Shown: positions 15,888-25,467, numbered from the stretch's first letter. The stretch: DNA of 36,737 bases from Sphingomonas echinoides ATCC 14820 (GCF_000241465.1 NZ_JH584236.1:99205-135941); one strand, 5' to 3'. The notes: a model not told the origin generated them from the sequence alone. Numbers and translations are program-made.

Positions 15888-16391
15888 GCGGTCGGGCCCC
15901 CCGATGGCCGCGACGCAATCTCTGGCCGCGACCGATGCGTAGGTGGCGATTGCGGGAAGCGTGAACCCGCTGCTGGGTTCGGCCTGCGATATAGGAAGTG
16001 GAACGGTAATGCGCCATTGCCCCTGGGTCGCCTGTAGGTCTCGATAATCTGAGGCTGGTCTCGCTCGATGAGCCCGTCCGGCGAGATCGCCGTGCCATGC
16101 ACGGCAGCAAATGCGCCTCCCTCATCTCGGCGACCGGGCAAAATGACATACTTGATAAGCTGCTTGCAGGGGTGAGAGCGAAACTCTCATTTCTAGGCGT
16201 GCTGGTGCTGCCTGAAGTGCTGATTCCGTCGGCGAAGGCGAATATGCGTACCATCGGGTCGCTCGTCGGCGAGGACATCGGCGCCTGGCCATGCGTCGAA
16301 TGCTCGACTCAGAGTGGATTTCCATGATCGCCGATAGTTGGCAGCTTCGCGAGCAGAGGCGGGCGAGCGCGGTCCACGAGTAGAAGATTGA
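15888..16391. other. Gene-poor stretch, probable decayed sequence
   Basis: About 500 bases between two broken genes. Several overlapping short frames exist on both strands, none with a ribosome site, a recognisable motif or an unbroken length over 140 codons. A minus-strand segment around 15990-16110 (reading AVHGTAISPDGLIERDQPQI) looks protein-like but is closed on both sides. I read it as degraded coding DNA. Confidence 0.4.
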
Positions 16392-17081
16392 CGCGGGGAC
16401 GGTCAAGGATACACGCCCAACACCAAGGAAGTGCTGGAGGACTACGACCGTGCCGGAAATCCGCTGTTCGTCCCGGAAGCGCAGTTCCGGACTGGTGACA
16501 TCTTTTGGGTGCTCGGCCAGCACCGTACGATCGGCTATTCCGTCTTCGGAATCGAGGATGGCCGCATCGATGGGCAGTTAGCACAAGCCTACTCGTTACT
16601 GTCCGACATGGACCAAGTGATCACGAAAGCGCAGGCTGAAGGACGTATCGCAGGCGTTCTCCTGAATGATGGGAATCCCGCGGTCATCAACCTTGGCGGC
16701 TACACCATCACTGTTCGGGAAACGATGGCTCTTCTCAAGCAAATGCTGCTCGACGTCGGTTTGCAAGCGCCCCCTCCGCCCCCTCCGATGCCGAGCGAAA
16801 CCGAAGGCCCCGGAACGCGTCCGGCCCCCGGAGACAGCCGAGCATTTGGTCTGATCATCGATGAAGGGAACGATTCCTTTTTCATTGTCGGAAAGGGATT
16901 TACCGCTGATTTTGCAATTGGTTCGAGATTGGCGGAAGTCGATCGCGTGGAAGAGGGTCGTTTCGCCGCACAAGGCTGGAAGCCCGGCCGCACACTCAAT
17001 GGCGATGAGCGCTTGAGTGTGGTCCCGACCGATCGGATCGGCTCCATCCGCATCAAGCTGATGCAGCCGAGATCGAAGTGA
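16392..17081 (+). pseudogene. C-terminal part of a GH35/DUF5597 beta-galactosidase-like protein
   Basis: About 228 residues remain. The segment YTPNTKEVLEDYDRAGNPLF, then VPEAQF and the following GYSVFGIED match the end of the catalytic domain of GH35-type glycosidases. The last ~90 residues (AFGLIIDEGNDSFFIVGKG, AEVDRVEEGRF, WKPGRTLNGDE) match the DUF5597 C-terminal domain. An in-frame stop at 16389 precedes the homologous part, and the first ~300 residues, including the active site, are absent. The Pro-rich insertion (PPPPPPMPSE) sits between domains. It cannot be a working glycosidase as it stands. Naming rests on recalled family features. Confidence 0.65.
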
Positions 17082-17334
17082 AAGCCCTTTGGCTTTGAAA
17101 AGCCAGATCGGTCGGTAGCTTTCATCTTTGCCGATCAGGGTGTCTTGCGGCCGAATTTCAGCGCGTTCCTGCCGGGCAGCGTTACGTCCAGCAAACGGCT
17201 CGTCTTGGGACAAGCGGCCGTTCCCATCCCTGCTGGTAAACGTCGTAAGCTGGTCGGTAGCCGTCGCAAAAGCGGACCGTCGACACCTAGGGATCGGAAA
17301 TGATCGCTAAGTGTCCGCGATGGGTCGGCTTCGT
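17082..17334. other. Intergenic stretch between convergent genes, nothing recognised
   Basis: About 250 bases between the glycosidase fragment and the FAD monooxygenase, which converge. No gene or clear terminator was identified. Short frames here have no ribosome site. Confidence 0.35.
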
Positions 17335-18552
17335 TCAGCGCCACGCAGGCAAGGCCGGAGAGCGAATGTGCTCGCGCCGGATGCCGAGACCGAGCAACCT
17401 TGCCGGAAGGGCCTGAAGCGCTGGGATCGTTTGCAGCAAATGGAGGACAGCCGGCGCGCGTGGCGCTGTGCTGCGCATGGCCGCACCGATGACATTCCGA
17501 TGGACGGCGCGCTGTATGGCCTGGATCGTGCGGACGGCCAGCATGCGTCGGGCACGCACTTGGCGGAGCAGCGGATCAGGATCAATTCCGGCACTCAGCG
17601 GAGCGGCAAGAATGTTTGCGGCGGCGACCGCGTCCTGGATCGCAAGGTTGATGCCGACGCCGCCCACCGGCGACATGGCATGCGCTGCATCCCCGATAAC
17701 AAGCAGGCCCGGTCGGTGCCAGCGGGTCAGCCGGTCAAGCGATACGGTGAGAAGCTTCACATCGTCCCAGACAGCGACCGCTGCGATATGGTCTGTCAGC
17801 GATGGTGCCGTCGCCGACACATCGCCCCGGAAGCGCTCGATGCCCGCCGCGCGTATTCTGTCCGCCGCGCCTTTCTCGATCACGCGGGCGCACTGGAAAT
17901 AGTCGCCCCGGTCAATGGTGACGATCATCTCGCCCCGATCGATGTAGCCCTGTGTGCGATTGTCAGGTGTCCGCGCCTTTGGCACCCGAAACCAGAGCAC
18001 GTCGATCGGCACACCGAGATCTTGTAACGGTAACGCAGCCGCTTCCCGCAGCCGGGAACTGCGTCCATCGGCGACGATGACCAGTCGCGCTTCGAGTGTT
18101 TCGCCATTTGCCAGTCTTACGCCCTCGACGCGATCGGTGCCCTCGACCAGGCCTACGGCCTCAGCCTCCATGCGCAGGGTGAACGCGGGCAGCCGCCGCG
18201 CGACGTCTGCCACGAAGTCGAGAAAATGCCATTGCGGCATCATTGCAATAAAGCGAGCAGGACCGGGAAGGCGGCTGAAATCGGCGATCCGATATTCGCG
18301 GCCGCCGATCACAGCGCCCACTGACGAGACCTTGTCATGCTCGCGGGTCAGAAGGGCTTCAAGAAGGCCGAGCTCGTCGAACAAGTCCAAGGTAGATGGA
18401 TGTACCGTGTCACCGCGAAAGTCGCGCAGGAAGTCGGCATGCTTCTCAAGCACGAGGGTCGGTACACCAGCGCGAGCGAACAGAAGGCCCGCCATCATCC
18501 CAGCTGGACCGCCGCCGACAATCACAAGCTGATGTGGGGCTCGATCAATCAT
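17335..18552 (-). CDS. FAD-dependent monooxygenase (aromatic hydroxylase/UbiH-like)
   Basis: A 405-residue flavoprotein with the dinucleotide-binding GGGPAG (13-18) followed by a glutamate in LVLEKH, the DG motif ADGRSSRLRE (161-170) and the GD motif IGDAAHAMSPVGGVGIN (286-302). This trio defines class A flavin monooxygenases, which use NAD(P)H and O2 to hydroxylate aromatic or related substrates. Length is typical and the frame intact. It stands alone between decayed DNA and the AsmA gene, so substrate and pathway cannot be read from context. A perfect palindrome lies 47 bases upstream of the start. Confidence 0.88.
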   Translation of the reverse strand: MIDRAPHQLVIVGGGPAGMMAGLLFARAGVPTLVLEKHADFLRDFRGDTVHPSTLDLFDELGLLEALLTREHDKVSSVGAVIGGREYRIADFSRLPGPARFIAMMPQWHFLDFVADVARRLPAFTLRMEAEAVGLVEGTDRVEGVRLANGETLEARLVIVADGRSSRLREAAALPLQDLGVPIDVLWFRVPKARTPDNRTQGYIDRGEMIVTIDRGDYFQCARVIEKGAADRIRAAGIERFRGDVSATAPSLTDHIAAVAVWDDVKLLTVSLDRLTRWHRPGLLVIGDAAHAMSPVGGVGINLAIQDAVAAANILAAPLSAGIDPDPLLRQVRARRMLAVRTIQAIQRAVHRNVIGAAMRSTAPRAPAVLHLLQTIPALQALPARLLGLGIRREHIRSPALPAWR

Positions 18553-18598
18553 GCCGTGAGCCTACGCTTTACTTAAGCAACCGCAAGGCAGCGTTTCA

Positions 18599-18612
18599 CG
18601 CGTGATCACGCG
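18599..18612. promoter_or_regulatory. 14-bp perfect palindrome upstream of the monooxygenase
   Basis: CGCGTGATCACGCG is its own reverse complement and lies 47 bases upstream of the leftward monooxygenase start. Position and symmetry suit an operator for a dimeric repressor, but no regulator is adjacent. The remaining part of the gap 18553-18827 holds nothing else convincing except a weak imperfect stem near 18745-18768. Confidence 0.4.
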
Positions 18613-18827
18613 ATAGCCGCCGGTCTGCAATCCGAAGGAGCAATTCGGCCGCTGAGCGACGGAGAAGGGTCGCTCTTGGAAGATGGTGTGTGGCTCATCC
18701 GGGCGGGCGGCCTGTAGTAGGATGAATATCATGCCGTTTGGTTGCCCACTTCTCTAAAATCAGAGGTGGCGTGGCCTTCGGACTTGCTCGTCAGTCATTC
18801 CCTGTCCCGACTTCACATTCCAGCGAA

Positions 18828-21008
18828 TCAGAAGATGCCTAGAAATTTTTTATCCTGGCTCTTTTTCTCGTCCTTGCTTTCTTTGCCCGCCTCATCCTTG
18901 GCCGTTGTGCCGCGCCCTACGTCATCACGAGGCGTCCCGCCCTTGGTCCGCTGGGCGGCGGCCGTTGCCCCCGCAAGTACTGGTCCGCAAGCTGCGCTCT
19001 TCGCGTCGCCAATGTCGACAAAGGCGAGGATTCCGGCCAGCGGAGTGGCACCAATGCCAAGGGCAGCGCCCACCCCGCCTCGCGCGATCAATTCGGGGCT
19101 GATCACGTCAATGCTGGGTTTCGCGAAATAGCCTTTGATGCCCACGGGGGATTGACCGGAAAACAAGCTGAACTTCTTGCCATCCGCTCGAAAAGCCAGG
19201 TCCAGGCTTTCATTGCGAAACGAAAAGCCACCCCGTCCGACCATCACGTTCTTTGTCGTGTCGATGATTATGGGATCAGCCGCCGCCACACCATTGCGCA
19301 CAGTGAACGCGATCAGGCCGCAATTAATCTGGACCGGCTTTTTAAGCTTTCCCGCGAACATCTTGGTGATGAACGTGCCTATGTCCAGTTCGGATAGCTG
19401 GACATTACGCGCCCACATGGACCCCGCGGGCAGGATCACCGCGATACGGCCGTTGGACGTAGCGAGCGAATCGTGCAGCGTGTCACCCAGGCCAGTCATC
19501 TGTACGCGGGCCTTGACTGTGCCCGTCGTGCCGGATTCTTCAACACCCCAACGCCCCAAAAGCTTGCCCATGGGCGTGGGCGACAGACGGATATCGTAGG
19601 CCGTGCGGACCGGAGCGCCTCGCGCGTTGATTTCAATGTCAGAACTCACATGTCCGCCTGTCATATCGAAGGTGAGAGGCGAAAGCGTGATCAGGCTGCG
19701 CTCAAGCGCCAGCTTCAGCGCGATATTGGAAATGGGCAAATTCTCGGCGCGGACGCGGCGCACATTATATTCCACCTTAGCGTCGAAATTGCGGAGCGCC
19801 TCGACCCGCAGCGGGGCATCGGGAAGTAGGCGTGGAGTGCCGCCGACAGTCTGGATCGTCCCTTTCGCGCCTTGAGTTTCCAGTTTCTGGGGATCGTAGC
19901 CGATGAAGGGGCCGACATCGACGATATCGAGCGTTTGGGTAGCAAGCGAAGCGTTCAGCAGTAAACGGTTATCAGGAAGCGATACGGTCATGCGCCCGGC
20001 CAGGTCGCTGTCTCCGAAGCGGCCTTTAAGATGCGTGAAACGCCATTCGTCGCCCTGCTTGGTAAGCGCGGAGGTAAAGCGATAGGCGCGTGTTTCGGGA
20101 ATGGCTACGCCGAGGAAATCGAACAGCAGGGCAAGATTGGGACCTTGGGTGACGAGACGAAGGTCCGCGCCCTCAATCTCGGTCGCACCGGGCAGCGTGC
20201 CGCTCACCTCCAGCACGGTGGAGCCCGCCTGCGCATGCAGGGCAAGGCTGTTCTTGCCGCCCGTGACCGTCGCGTTGGGAGACAAAAGGCCGCCGCGCAA
20301 GGTGAAGGGACGTTGCCGCAGGGTGCCATCGCCCGAAAAGCGCACATCGCTGGAAAAGCGTGTATCCTGCGCCTTTACAGTCTCGAAACCGATATCGGCG
20401 TTGAGCTGCATGCGCGGGTCGCGATACCGCAGGGTCGTGCCGGCCAGCAACGCTCGGCGGATCAATGGCAGGTCGAGAGGCTCGCCTTTTTTGTCGGGAT
20501 CGCCAAAGGTCCATGTGTTGTTCCGGCCGTCGCTGGACCATTCGAGGTCAGTTGCCGCATCACGAAGTTCGAGCCATCGCACACGATATTTCTCTCCGAA
20601 GATGAGGCTGAACGGAGCAACCCGCGTGTCGATGAGGTCGGCGCGGAAAAAATCAGGGCGACTTGCCCAAGAGACGTTCGCAACCGTCATCCGCTCGGCA
20701 CGGAGCCTTATGTCGATTGGTGCGAAATAGAGCTGGAAGTCACCTCCCACCCGAACCTGGCGCTCAAGCCGACTGGACAATGTGCGTTCGAACGGCTCCT
20801 TCAGGAACCGCCCTTTGGTGATGAACAGGATCAGCCAGATGGCGAATATGATCGCGACGATCCACAGTAGGATGCGTACCGGTAGCGGAAGCGTGCCCCA
20901 TCGTTCGCGCGTGCGGGACAAGGTGGGACCAATGCCGCTCGCGAACCCATAGGGAAGCGGCTTCTGGATGGCCGGAGTGTCCGGCCGGAGAGGATCGGCA
21001 TCGGCCAT
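18828..21008 (-). CDS. AsmA-family membrane-anchored protein
   Basis: A 726-residue protein (from ATG 21008; a TTG at 21068 would add 20 residues, and neither has a good ribosome site). After a polar N-terminus comes one membrane helix (VRILLWIVAIIFAIWLILFI, about residues 44-63). A long periplasmic region follows with AsmA-type repeats such as LRAERMTVANVSWASRPDFF near the start and VQMTGLGDTLHDSLATSNGR near the end. A Lys/Asp-rich tail (to KKFLGIF) closes it. AsmA-like proteins are thought to bridge the periplasm and help lipid transport to the outer membrane. It is divergent from the LytTR regulator. The frame is intact. Confidence 0.85.
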   Translation of the reverse strand: MADADPLRPDTPAIQKPLPYGFASGIGPTLSRTRERWGTLPLPVRILLWIVAIIFAIWLILFITKGRFLKEPFERTLSSRLERQVRVGGDFQLYFAPIDIRLRAERMTVANVSWASRPDFFRADLIDTRVAPFSLIFGEKYRVRWLELRDAATDLEWSSDGRNNTWTFGDPDKKGEPLDLPLIRRALLAGTTLRYRDPRMQLNADIGFETVKAQDTRFSSDVRFSGDGTLRQRPFTLRGGLLSPNATVTGGKNSLALHAQAGSTVLEVSGTLPGATEIEGADLRLVTQGPNLALLFDFLGVAIPETRAYRFTSALTKQGDEWRFTHLKGRFGDSDLAGRMTVSLPDNRLLLNASLATQTLDIVDVGPFIGYDPQKLETQGAKGTIQTVGGTPRLLPDAPLRVEALRNFDAKVEYNVRRVRAENLPISNIALKLALERSLITLSPLTFDMTGGHVSSDIEINARGAPVRTAYDIRLSPTPMGKLLGRWGVEESGTTGTVKARVQMTGLGDTLHDSLATSNGRIAVILPAGSMWARNVQLSELDIGTFITKMFAGKLKKPVQINCGLIAFTVRNGVAAADPIIIDTTKNVMVGRGGFSFRNESLDLAFRADGKKFSLFSGQSPVGIKGYFAKPSIDVISPELIARGGVGAALGIGATPLAGILAFVDIGDAKSAACGPVLAGATAAAQRTKGGTPRDDVGRGTTAKDEAGKESKDEKKSQDKKFLGIF

Positions 21009-21387
21009 CGCGAAAGAACGCGGCTTCGCGCTTTTGGCTCCAATCTCCCGCTTTCGTTGACCTGACAACTATGGGGCCGCCAGACGAGATACGAAGGGAC
21101 CGCCCAATTAACTGGGGATTGTGTCGGTGTCACCCACCAGAGGGTTGCCTTTCCATTGGCGGTATCAGCCCGCCCGCGTTCGCTGCCAAGGTGGTATAAT
21201 GAGATAGGTGACCGGCGCAAAACCGTACAAGTCCAGTTTTGGGCTAATCCCAACATCCATAATCCTAAAGAGTGCCAACGCTGGGGAGCGCCGGTGCTAT
21301 AACTGCGAGCCGAAGGGAGCGGTTGTGCGCTTGCATCGCCCATATGATAAACGATGTCCCGGCGACGACCGGCACGGGCTGCTCACC
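21009..21387. other. Divergent upstream region of the AsmA and LytTR genes
   Basis: About 380 bases without a believable gene. It carries the extended -10 promoter listed separately for the rightward LytTR gene. An open frame entering from 21208 has an unnatural composition and is taken as leader sequence. Confidence 0.45.
21192..21200 (+). promoter_or_regulatory. Extended -10 promoter candidate for the LytTR gene
   Basis: TGGTATAAT contains a perfect TATAAT preceded by the TGN extension. No good -35 is seen 17 bases upstream, which extended -10 promoters can tolerate. It would give a leader of about 180 bases before the LytTR start. Confidence 0.5.
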
Positions 21388-22164
21388 ATGTCCAGTGGCA
21401 AGCCGCTGGCGGAAGCGCAGACCGCAGCGCTTTTCGCCATCCTGTTTTGGGGAAGCACTTATGTGATATTTTCAGTCAGGTCGGTATTTTTTCCGCCCAC
21501 GTCGATCGACTTTTTCAGTCTCAAGCGCCTGGCGATGACCTTTTGCGGCGCGATGCTATTCCTGTTCGCGGTTGCGTGGACAGGACGCCGGATGGGCCTG
21601 AGCGTGAAACGTCCGCTTGTCTGGCCGATCATCAGCACGATCGCGGCTTCCGTGGCATTGCTGCTCCTACGGATCATGTATGACGACCTGACCGATCCCG
21701 GCTCATTCGGCTTTGCTGATCACGGGGGATGGATATTGGTCTGGAGCGGCTATTTCCTGAGTGGAATCACGCTGATCTCTTCGGCAAGGAAGGCAGCTGT
21801 CGAACCGCCGAAGGCGGCTGAAGCGAAAGCGGAGGCAAGTCCCACTATCTGGGTTCAGCGCAACAAGCGATCGATCCCTCTTTCCGTCGACGACATCGAT
21901 TGGCTCGAAGCGCAGGGCAACTATGTCTACGCCCATGCTGCCGATTCGGGTGGCCTGCTACGAAGTTCGCTTTCGTCGCTGGAGGACAGGCTGAAATCGA
22001 GCGGCTTCATCAGGGTGCATCGTTCGGCCCTTTGCCGCAAACAACGCATCCAGGCCGTGGAACGCAAGTCATGCGGCGCACTGGTAATCATTCTGCATGG
22101 GGGCGCCGAACTGCCGGTCGGCCGCCGATATGCCGCAGATGTGACGGCGCTGACGAGCGCCTGA
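21388..22164 (+). CDS. Membrane-bound LytTR transcriptional regulator
   Basis: 258 residues beginning MSSGKPLAEAQTAALF. The N-terminal half has four hydrophobic segments (about 12-30, 46-66, 78-97 and 112-130). After a charged, Ala/Glu-rich linker comes a LytTR DNA-binding domain (about 150-258). Its signatures are SIPLSVDDIDWLEAQGNYVY, then LRSSLSSLEDRL, GFIRVHRSALC and the final LPVGRRYA. This layout, membrane sensor plus LytTR without a receiver domain, is common in alphaproteobacteria. It is divergent from the AsmA gene, and the methyltransferase follows in the same direction; either could be a target. The start codon lacks an obvious ribosome site. Confidence 0.87.
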   Translation: MSSGKPLAEAQTAALFAILFWGSTYVIFSVRSVFFPPTSIDFFSLKRLAMTFCGAMLFLFAVAWTGRRMGLSVKRPLVWPIISTIAASVALLLLRIMYDDLTDPGSFGFADHGGWILVWSGYFLSGITLISSARKAAVEPPKAAEAKAEASPTIWVQRNKRSIPLSVDDIDWLEAQGNYVYAHAADSGGLLRSSLSSLEDRLKSSGFIRVHRSALCRKQRIQAVERKSCGALVIILHGGAELPVGRRYAADVTALTSA

Positions 22165-22279
22165 CCCCCGACCCGAAGCTGTCGTTCGTCACACCCATCG
22201 GTCGTTCACGTCTCCATGCCTTCGCCTGTCGATCTCCACCTGCAAAGGGTTGCAACGACCGTTGCCAAGGGAGATCGGA

Positions 22280-23128
22280 ATGGCTTCTCATTATGCGGAA
22301 GACCGGCGCGCTTACGAACAGCCGAACATGACCGAAGCAGAAATGCGCAGCCGCATTCTGGAACTGGCCCCGTTTCACCATGCGATTGACTTGCCCTTCG
22401 GTCTCAATACCTACGACGAGTCCCTACGCGGACAGGACCGTCAGTCCTTGGGCCGGATAGATAGCATGAGCAAGCATGTCTGGCCGAGATTGCTCGAGCA
22501 GTTCGGCGGCACCTTGCAAGGGAAGCGCGTGCTGGACGTCGCCTGTAACTGCGGGGGATTCTCCTTCCTGGCTGCGGAGACGGGGGCCGATGAAGTCGTA
22601 GGTTTCGACTCTGAGGACAGATATATCGCGCAGGCGAGGTTTATTCAGGAAGCTCGTCAGGAGAATCGCGTCCGTTTCGAAATCGATCAACTGGAGAATG
22701 TTAGCGCTGAATCATACGGACGTTTCGACGTGTCATTCTTCTTCGGCATTCTCTACCATCTGGAGGATCCGATCGGCGGCTTGCGGCGGATCGCGTCCCT
22801 GACCACGGACACAATCGTGATCGATACGCACCTGATGCGACTTCCTTACATTCACCGCTTTCTGAAGATGCCTCTCTGGGGAATGAGTGTCGTAGCGCCG
22901 GTGGAAGGCAAAGACACCACCACAGGTCTTTGGCGGAAGGCCCGTCACTGCCAGTTCAAGCCCAACCTCCAGGCTGTGGTGCAATCCCTGAAATTCCTCG
23001 GCTTCGATGATGTCGAATATCTGGCGCCCACCGCTGCCGGCCTCGAAGACCGCTATTACAGGCGGACGCGCGGAGCGTTCATAGCTCGGAGACGGCCACC
23101 TTCCGCCACGAGGTCGGAGCCAAATTGA
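22280..23128 (+). CDS. SAM-dependent methyltransferase, CmoB/DUF1698-like
   Basis: 282 residues from ATG 22280, preceded by GGGAG at six bases. Motif I is RVLDVACNCGGFSFLAAE (about 83-100) and the acidic ribose-binding residue is in VVGFDSE (about 107-113). A later FDVSFFFGILYHLEDP segment is typical of class I methyltransferases of the CmoB/DUF1698 type (GxLYHxxDP). The substrate is unknown; the motif pattern alone does not tell tRNA-modifying CmoB from small-molecule enzymes, and no cmoA lies nearby. It is read after the LytTR gene with a gap of 115 bases. Confidence 0.85.
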   Translation: MASHYAEDRRAYEQPNMTEAEMRSRILELAPFHHAIDLPFGLNTYDESLRGQDRQSLGRIDSMSKHVWPRLLEQFGGTLQGKRVLDVACNCGGFSFLAAETGADEVVGFDSEDRYIAQARFIQEARQENRVRFEIDQLENVSAESYGRFDVSFFFGILYHLEDPIGGLRRIASLTTDTIVIDTHLMRLPYIHRFLKMPLWGMSVVAPVEGKDTTTGLWRKARHCQFKPNLQAVVQSLKFLGFDDVEYLAPTAAGLEDRYYRRTRGAFIARRRPPSATRSEPN

Positions 23129-23439
23129 AGCCGGGTCGGCTCGCTTTGACATTGTGCGGCCATCGGGTCGATTGACGAACGTCAACAATCTGGGACGCTA
23201 AATGTGGCGATGAGCGCCCAGAACTGGTCGGCCTGCTCTGAAGCGCTCCACCTGTGGCCATCCTAGTCTAAAGACGTGTTATGGATTGTCAGAATTTGTT
23301 CTCACCCCTCGCGAGCGAGTATGGACGCAAGGTGAGCACGAAGCCCGCTCTGCATCGGCATTGCTCGGCCGCTCAGGATGCTCGAGCACGCTTTCGCGAA
23401 CGTGATCCCGCCTTGCCGGCACCGACTGGCAGATCAGAA

Positions 23440-23665
23440 AGCTCGATGCAGAGCGGCGCATGATCGATACGAAGCCCGGCATTGCGCTCGAAGGCTCCCC
23501 GCCAATATTTCCAGAAAGTTTAGATGGTTGCATGGGGGTGTAGATGCCGCACCGCGTCGGTCCAGCCCTGGGCAAGCAACCGGCCATAGGCTGCGCGCAC
23601 TTCCCGCGCAAACAGTGCGTCGTCCCGCCAGCGCTCGGGCGCATAGACGTCGAGGTCGGTCGCGA
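23440..23665 (-). pseudogene. Exonuclease III (xth) C-terminal remnant with an internal stop
   Basis: Reading leftward, one frame gives TDLDVYAPERWRDDALFARE, AAYGRLLAQGWTDAVRHLHP, then HATI, a TAA stop, and TFWKYWRGAFERNAGLRIDH. This is the conserved late region of exonuclease III, where the codon at the stop is normally Tyr (IYTFWDYWR type). The N-terminal half and the final catalytic SDHAP segment are not found in frame. The flanking parts of the gap 23129-23764 show nothing else that I recognise. Confidence 0.7.
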
Positions 23666-23764
23666 AAGATGTACGGGCACGCAGGCGTTCTGCTTGCGCT
23701 CAGCAATACTTTCGGCAACGATGCAGTGAACGAAAGCCTGCACGCTGGCATGATGGAGAGGGTC

Positions 23765-24538
23765 ATGGATCACAAGAGGACGCGGCGTACTTTCATTGCG
23801 GGCGTGGGCACTTTGGCGGTTTTCCCGCGCCTAGCTGCAGCGGCGCAGCAGCCGGAGAGCCATGGTCGATACACCATGCCACCGATGCCCCAGCCGGTCG
23901 ACGGCGACGGCCCCGGGTTCAAACCGTTGTTTGACGGCCGAACCCTTTCGGGCTGGCGTGGAGATCCCAAATACTGGCGTGTGGAGGACGGCTCCATAGT
24001 CGGCGAGGTTACGCCGGACACTCTGCTCCGCAGCAATACGTTTCTGATATGGAGCGGCGGTAAACCTGAAGATTTCGAATTGAAGCTCGATTACAAAATT
24101 ACGCCGGGCGGCAACAGCGGGGTGAATTATCGCAGCGTTGTTGTCAAAGACGAGATCACTCCAGCCAACCGCTTTGCGCTATCGGGGCTGCAGTTCGACA
24201 TTGATGGGCAAAATCTCTTTACCGCTATGGTTTACGAAGAGCGCGGGCGTAGCTTTATCGCCCGCCGCGGTCAATTTTCGCGAACGACCACACCGCCTTC
24301 CCAGGTAATTGGAGCGATTGGGGAGCCAGGGTCTCTGAGGACGATCAAACCTAACTGGAATGAGGCTCACATTATAGCCAAGGGCCCGTCGCTTTATCAT
24401 TTGTTGAACGGCCAACTGATGGCGGCGGCAATTGATGAGGCAAAGGGCCGTCGGCGCGATGGCGAAATAGGGATGCAGGTGCACGTAGGTCCGCCGATGA
24501 GGGTTGAATATCGGAACATTCGGCTGAAGTTGCTGTAA
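23765..24538 (+). CDS. DUF1080 (3-keto-disaccharide hydrolase-like) secreted protein
   Basis: 257 residues from ATG 23765, with GGAG six bases upstream. The N-terminus MDHKRTRRTFIAGVGTLAVF is a Tat-like signal (twin arginine before FIAG) ending near LAAAA. The mature part starts the DUF1080 domain with GFKPLFDGRTLSGWRGD, then YWRVEDGSIVGE and LKLDYKITPGGNSGVNYRS, a concanavalin-like jelly roll. DUF1080 proteins are linked to sugar catabolism; some act on 3-keto-glycosides. Frame and length look complete. It may be related in function to the broken glycosidase at 16.4 kb, but they are not adjacent. Confidence 0.85.
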   Translation: MDHKRTRRTFIAGVGTLAVFPRLAAAAQQPESHGRYTMPPMPQPVDGDGPGFKPLFDGRTLSGWRGDPKYWRVEDGSIVGEVTPDTLLRSNTFLIWSGGKPEDFELKLDYKITPGGNSGVNYRSVVVKDEITPANRFALSGLQFDIDGQNLFTAMVYEERGRSFIARRGQFSRTTTPPSQVIGAIGEPGSLRTIKPNWNEAHIIAKGPSLYHLLNGQLMAAAIDEAKGRRRDGEIGMQVHVGPPMRVEYRNIRLKLL

Positions 24539-24619
24539 CGCGATCTCTAAGGACGAATTAATTGCATGCGGCAGCATCAAGTGAGACGGCGCCTATTCTT
24601 CCATTGCTTCCCGGCCTAG

Positions 24620-25467
24620 GCCGTGTTGACAAAAGGGATTCCCAAACCGGCCTTCTTCTGATTCAAGACTGCTTTTTGGGGGGGCAGTCATGGGTCGCGG
24701 GGATTTGTCGGACGCGGAGTGGGGGTTGATCGGGCCGCTGCTGCCGCCTGAGCGTGGTCGCTGGGCGCGGCCGGCGGGCGATAACCGGCTCTTCCTCAAT
24801 GGGATGCTCCACGTGCTGCGGGTCGGCTGCCCCTGGCGCGACATGCACGAGCGGTACGGCAAATGGAACTCGGTCTATGTGCGCTTCCGTCGCTGGGCCG
24901 AACAGGGTGTCTGGGATGCCTTGCTGCAAACGCTGGTCGATCTGGGTCTGACCGACGACTGGCAACACATGATCGACAGCACCAGCGTTCGCGGCCACGT
25001 CTCGGCAGCGGGCGGAAAAGGGGGACTTGTGCGAACGCTCTTGGTCGATCACGCGGCGGCTTTACGAGCAAAATCCACGCCCGCTGCGACAATCAAGGAC
25101 TGCCTGTCGGCTTCATCCTGACCAGCGGCGAGGCCTCCGATTATACCGCTGCCGAACCGCTGATGGCGATCCCCGTCGCCACGCCCAAGGCGCTGCTGGC
25201 GGACAAGGGCTATGATGGTGATCGCTTCCGGGAAAGCCTGCTGGTCCGCGGCATCCTGCCGATCATCCCGCCCCGCTCGAACCGCAAGATGCCCGAGCAT
25301 CCCGACTATTGCCGCTACCGGGACCGCAACCGCGTCGAGCGCATGTTCGGCAAGCTCAAACAGCAACGCCGCATCGCCACCCGCTATGACAAGACCATCC
25401 TCTCGTTCGAAAGCTTCCTCAACCTCGCCGCCTCGCGCCTATGGTTGAAGTCTTTTGTCAACACGGC
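24620..25467 (+). mobile_element. IS5-family insertion sequence, IS427-group-like, with CTAG duplication
   Basis: The 848-bp element is bounded by GCCGTGTTGACAAAAG (24620-24635) and its exact complement CTTTTGTCAACACGGC (25452-25467). The four bases CTAG flank it on both sides (24616-24619 and 25468-25471), the target duplication expected for the IS427 group. It carries a frameshifted two-part transposase. It is inserted near the 3' end of the leftward gene at 25439-26161. Confidence 0.92.
24690..25121 (+). CDS. IS5-family transposase, first frame (OrfA)
   Basis: 143 residues beginning MGRGDLSDAEWGLIGPLLPP, the characteristic start of IS427-group transposases. It continues through LNGMLHVLRVGCPWRDMHER and YVRFRRWAEQGVWDALL to the first catalytic Asp in MIDSTSVRGH. 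At the run GGAAAAGG (about 25014-25021) ribosomes must slip -1 to join the second frame. Without slippage the product ends at 25121 with unrelated residues. Confidence 0.88.
   Translation: MGRGDLSDAEWGLIGPLLPPERGRWARPAGDNRLFLNGMLHVLRVGCPWRDMHERYGKWNSVYVRFRRWAEQGVWDALLQTLVDLGLTDDWQHMIDSTSVRGHVSAAGGKGGLVRTLLVDHAAALRAKSTPAATIKDCLSASS

Noticed and set aside
15871..16278. 135-codon minus-strand frame in the decayed stretch
   Set aside because: Ser/Arg-rich, no start signal and no recognisable motif. A different minus frame looks more protein-like over part of it, so neither is called.
20031..20870. 279-codon plus-strand frame
   Set aside because: Antisense shadow of the AsmA-like gene, whose membrane anchor and repeats are convincing.
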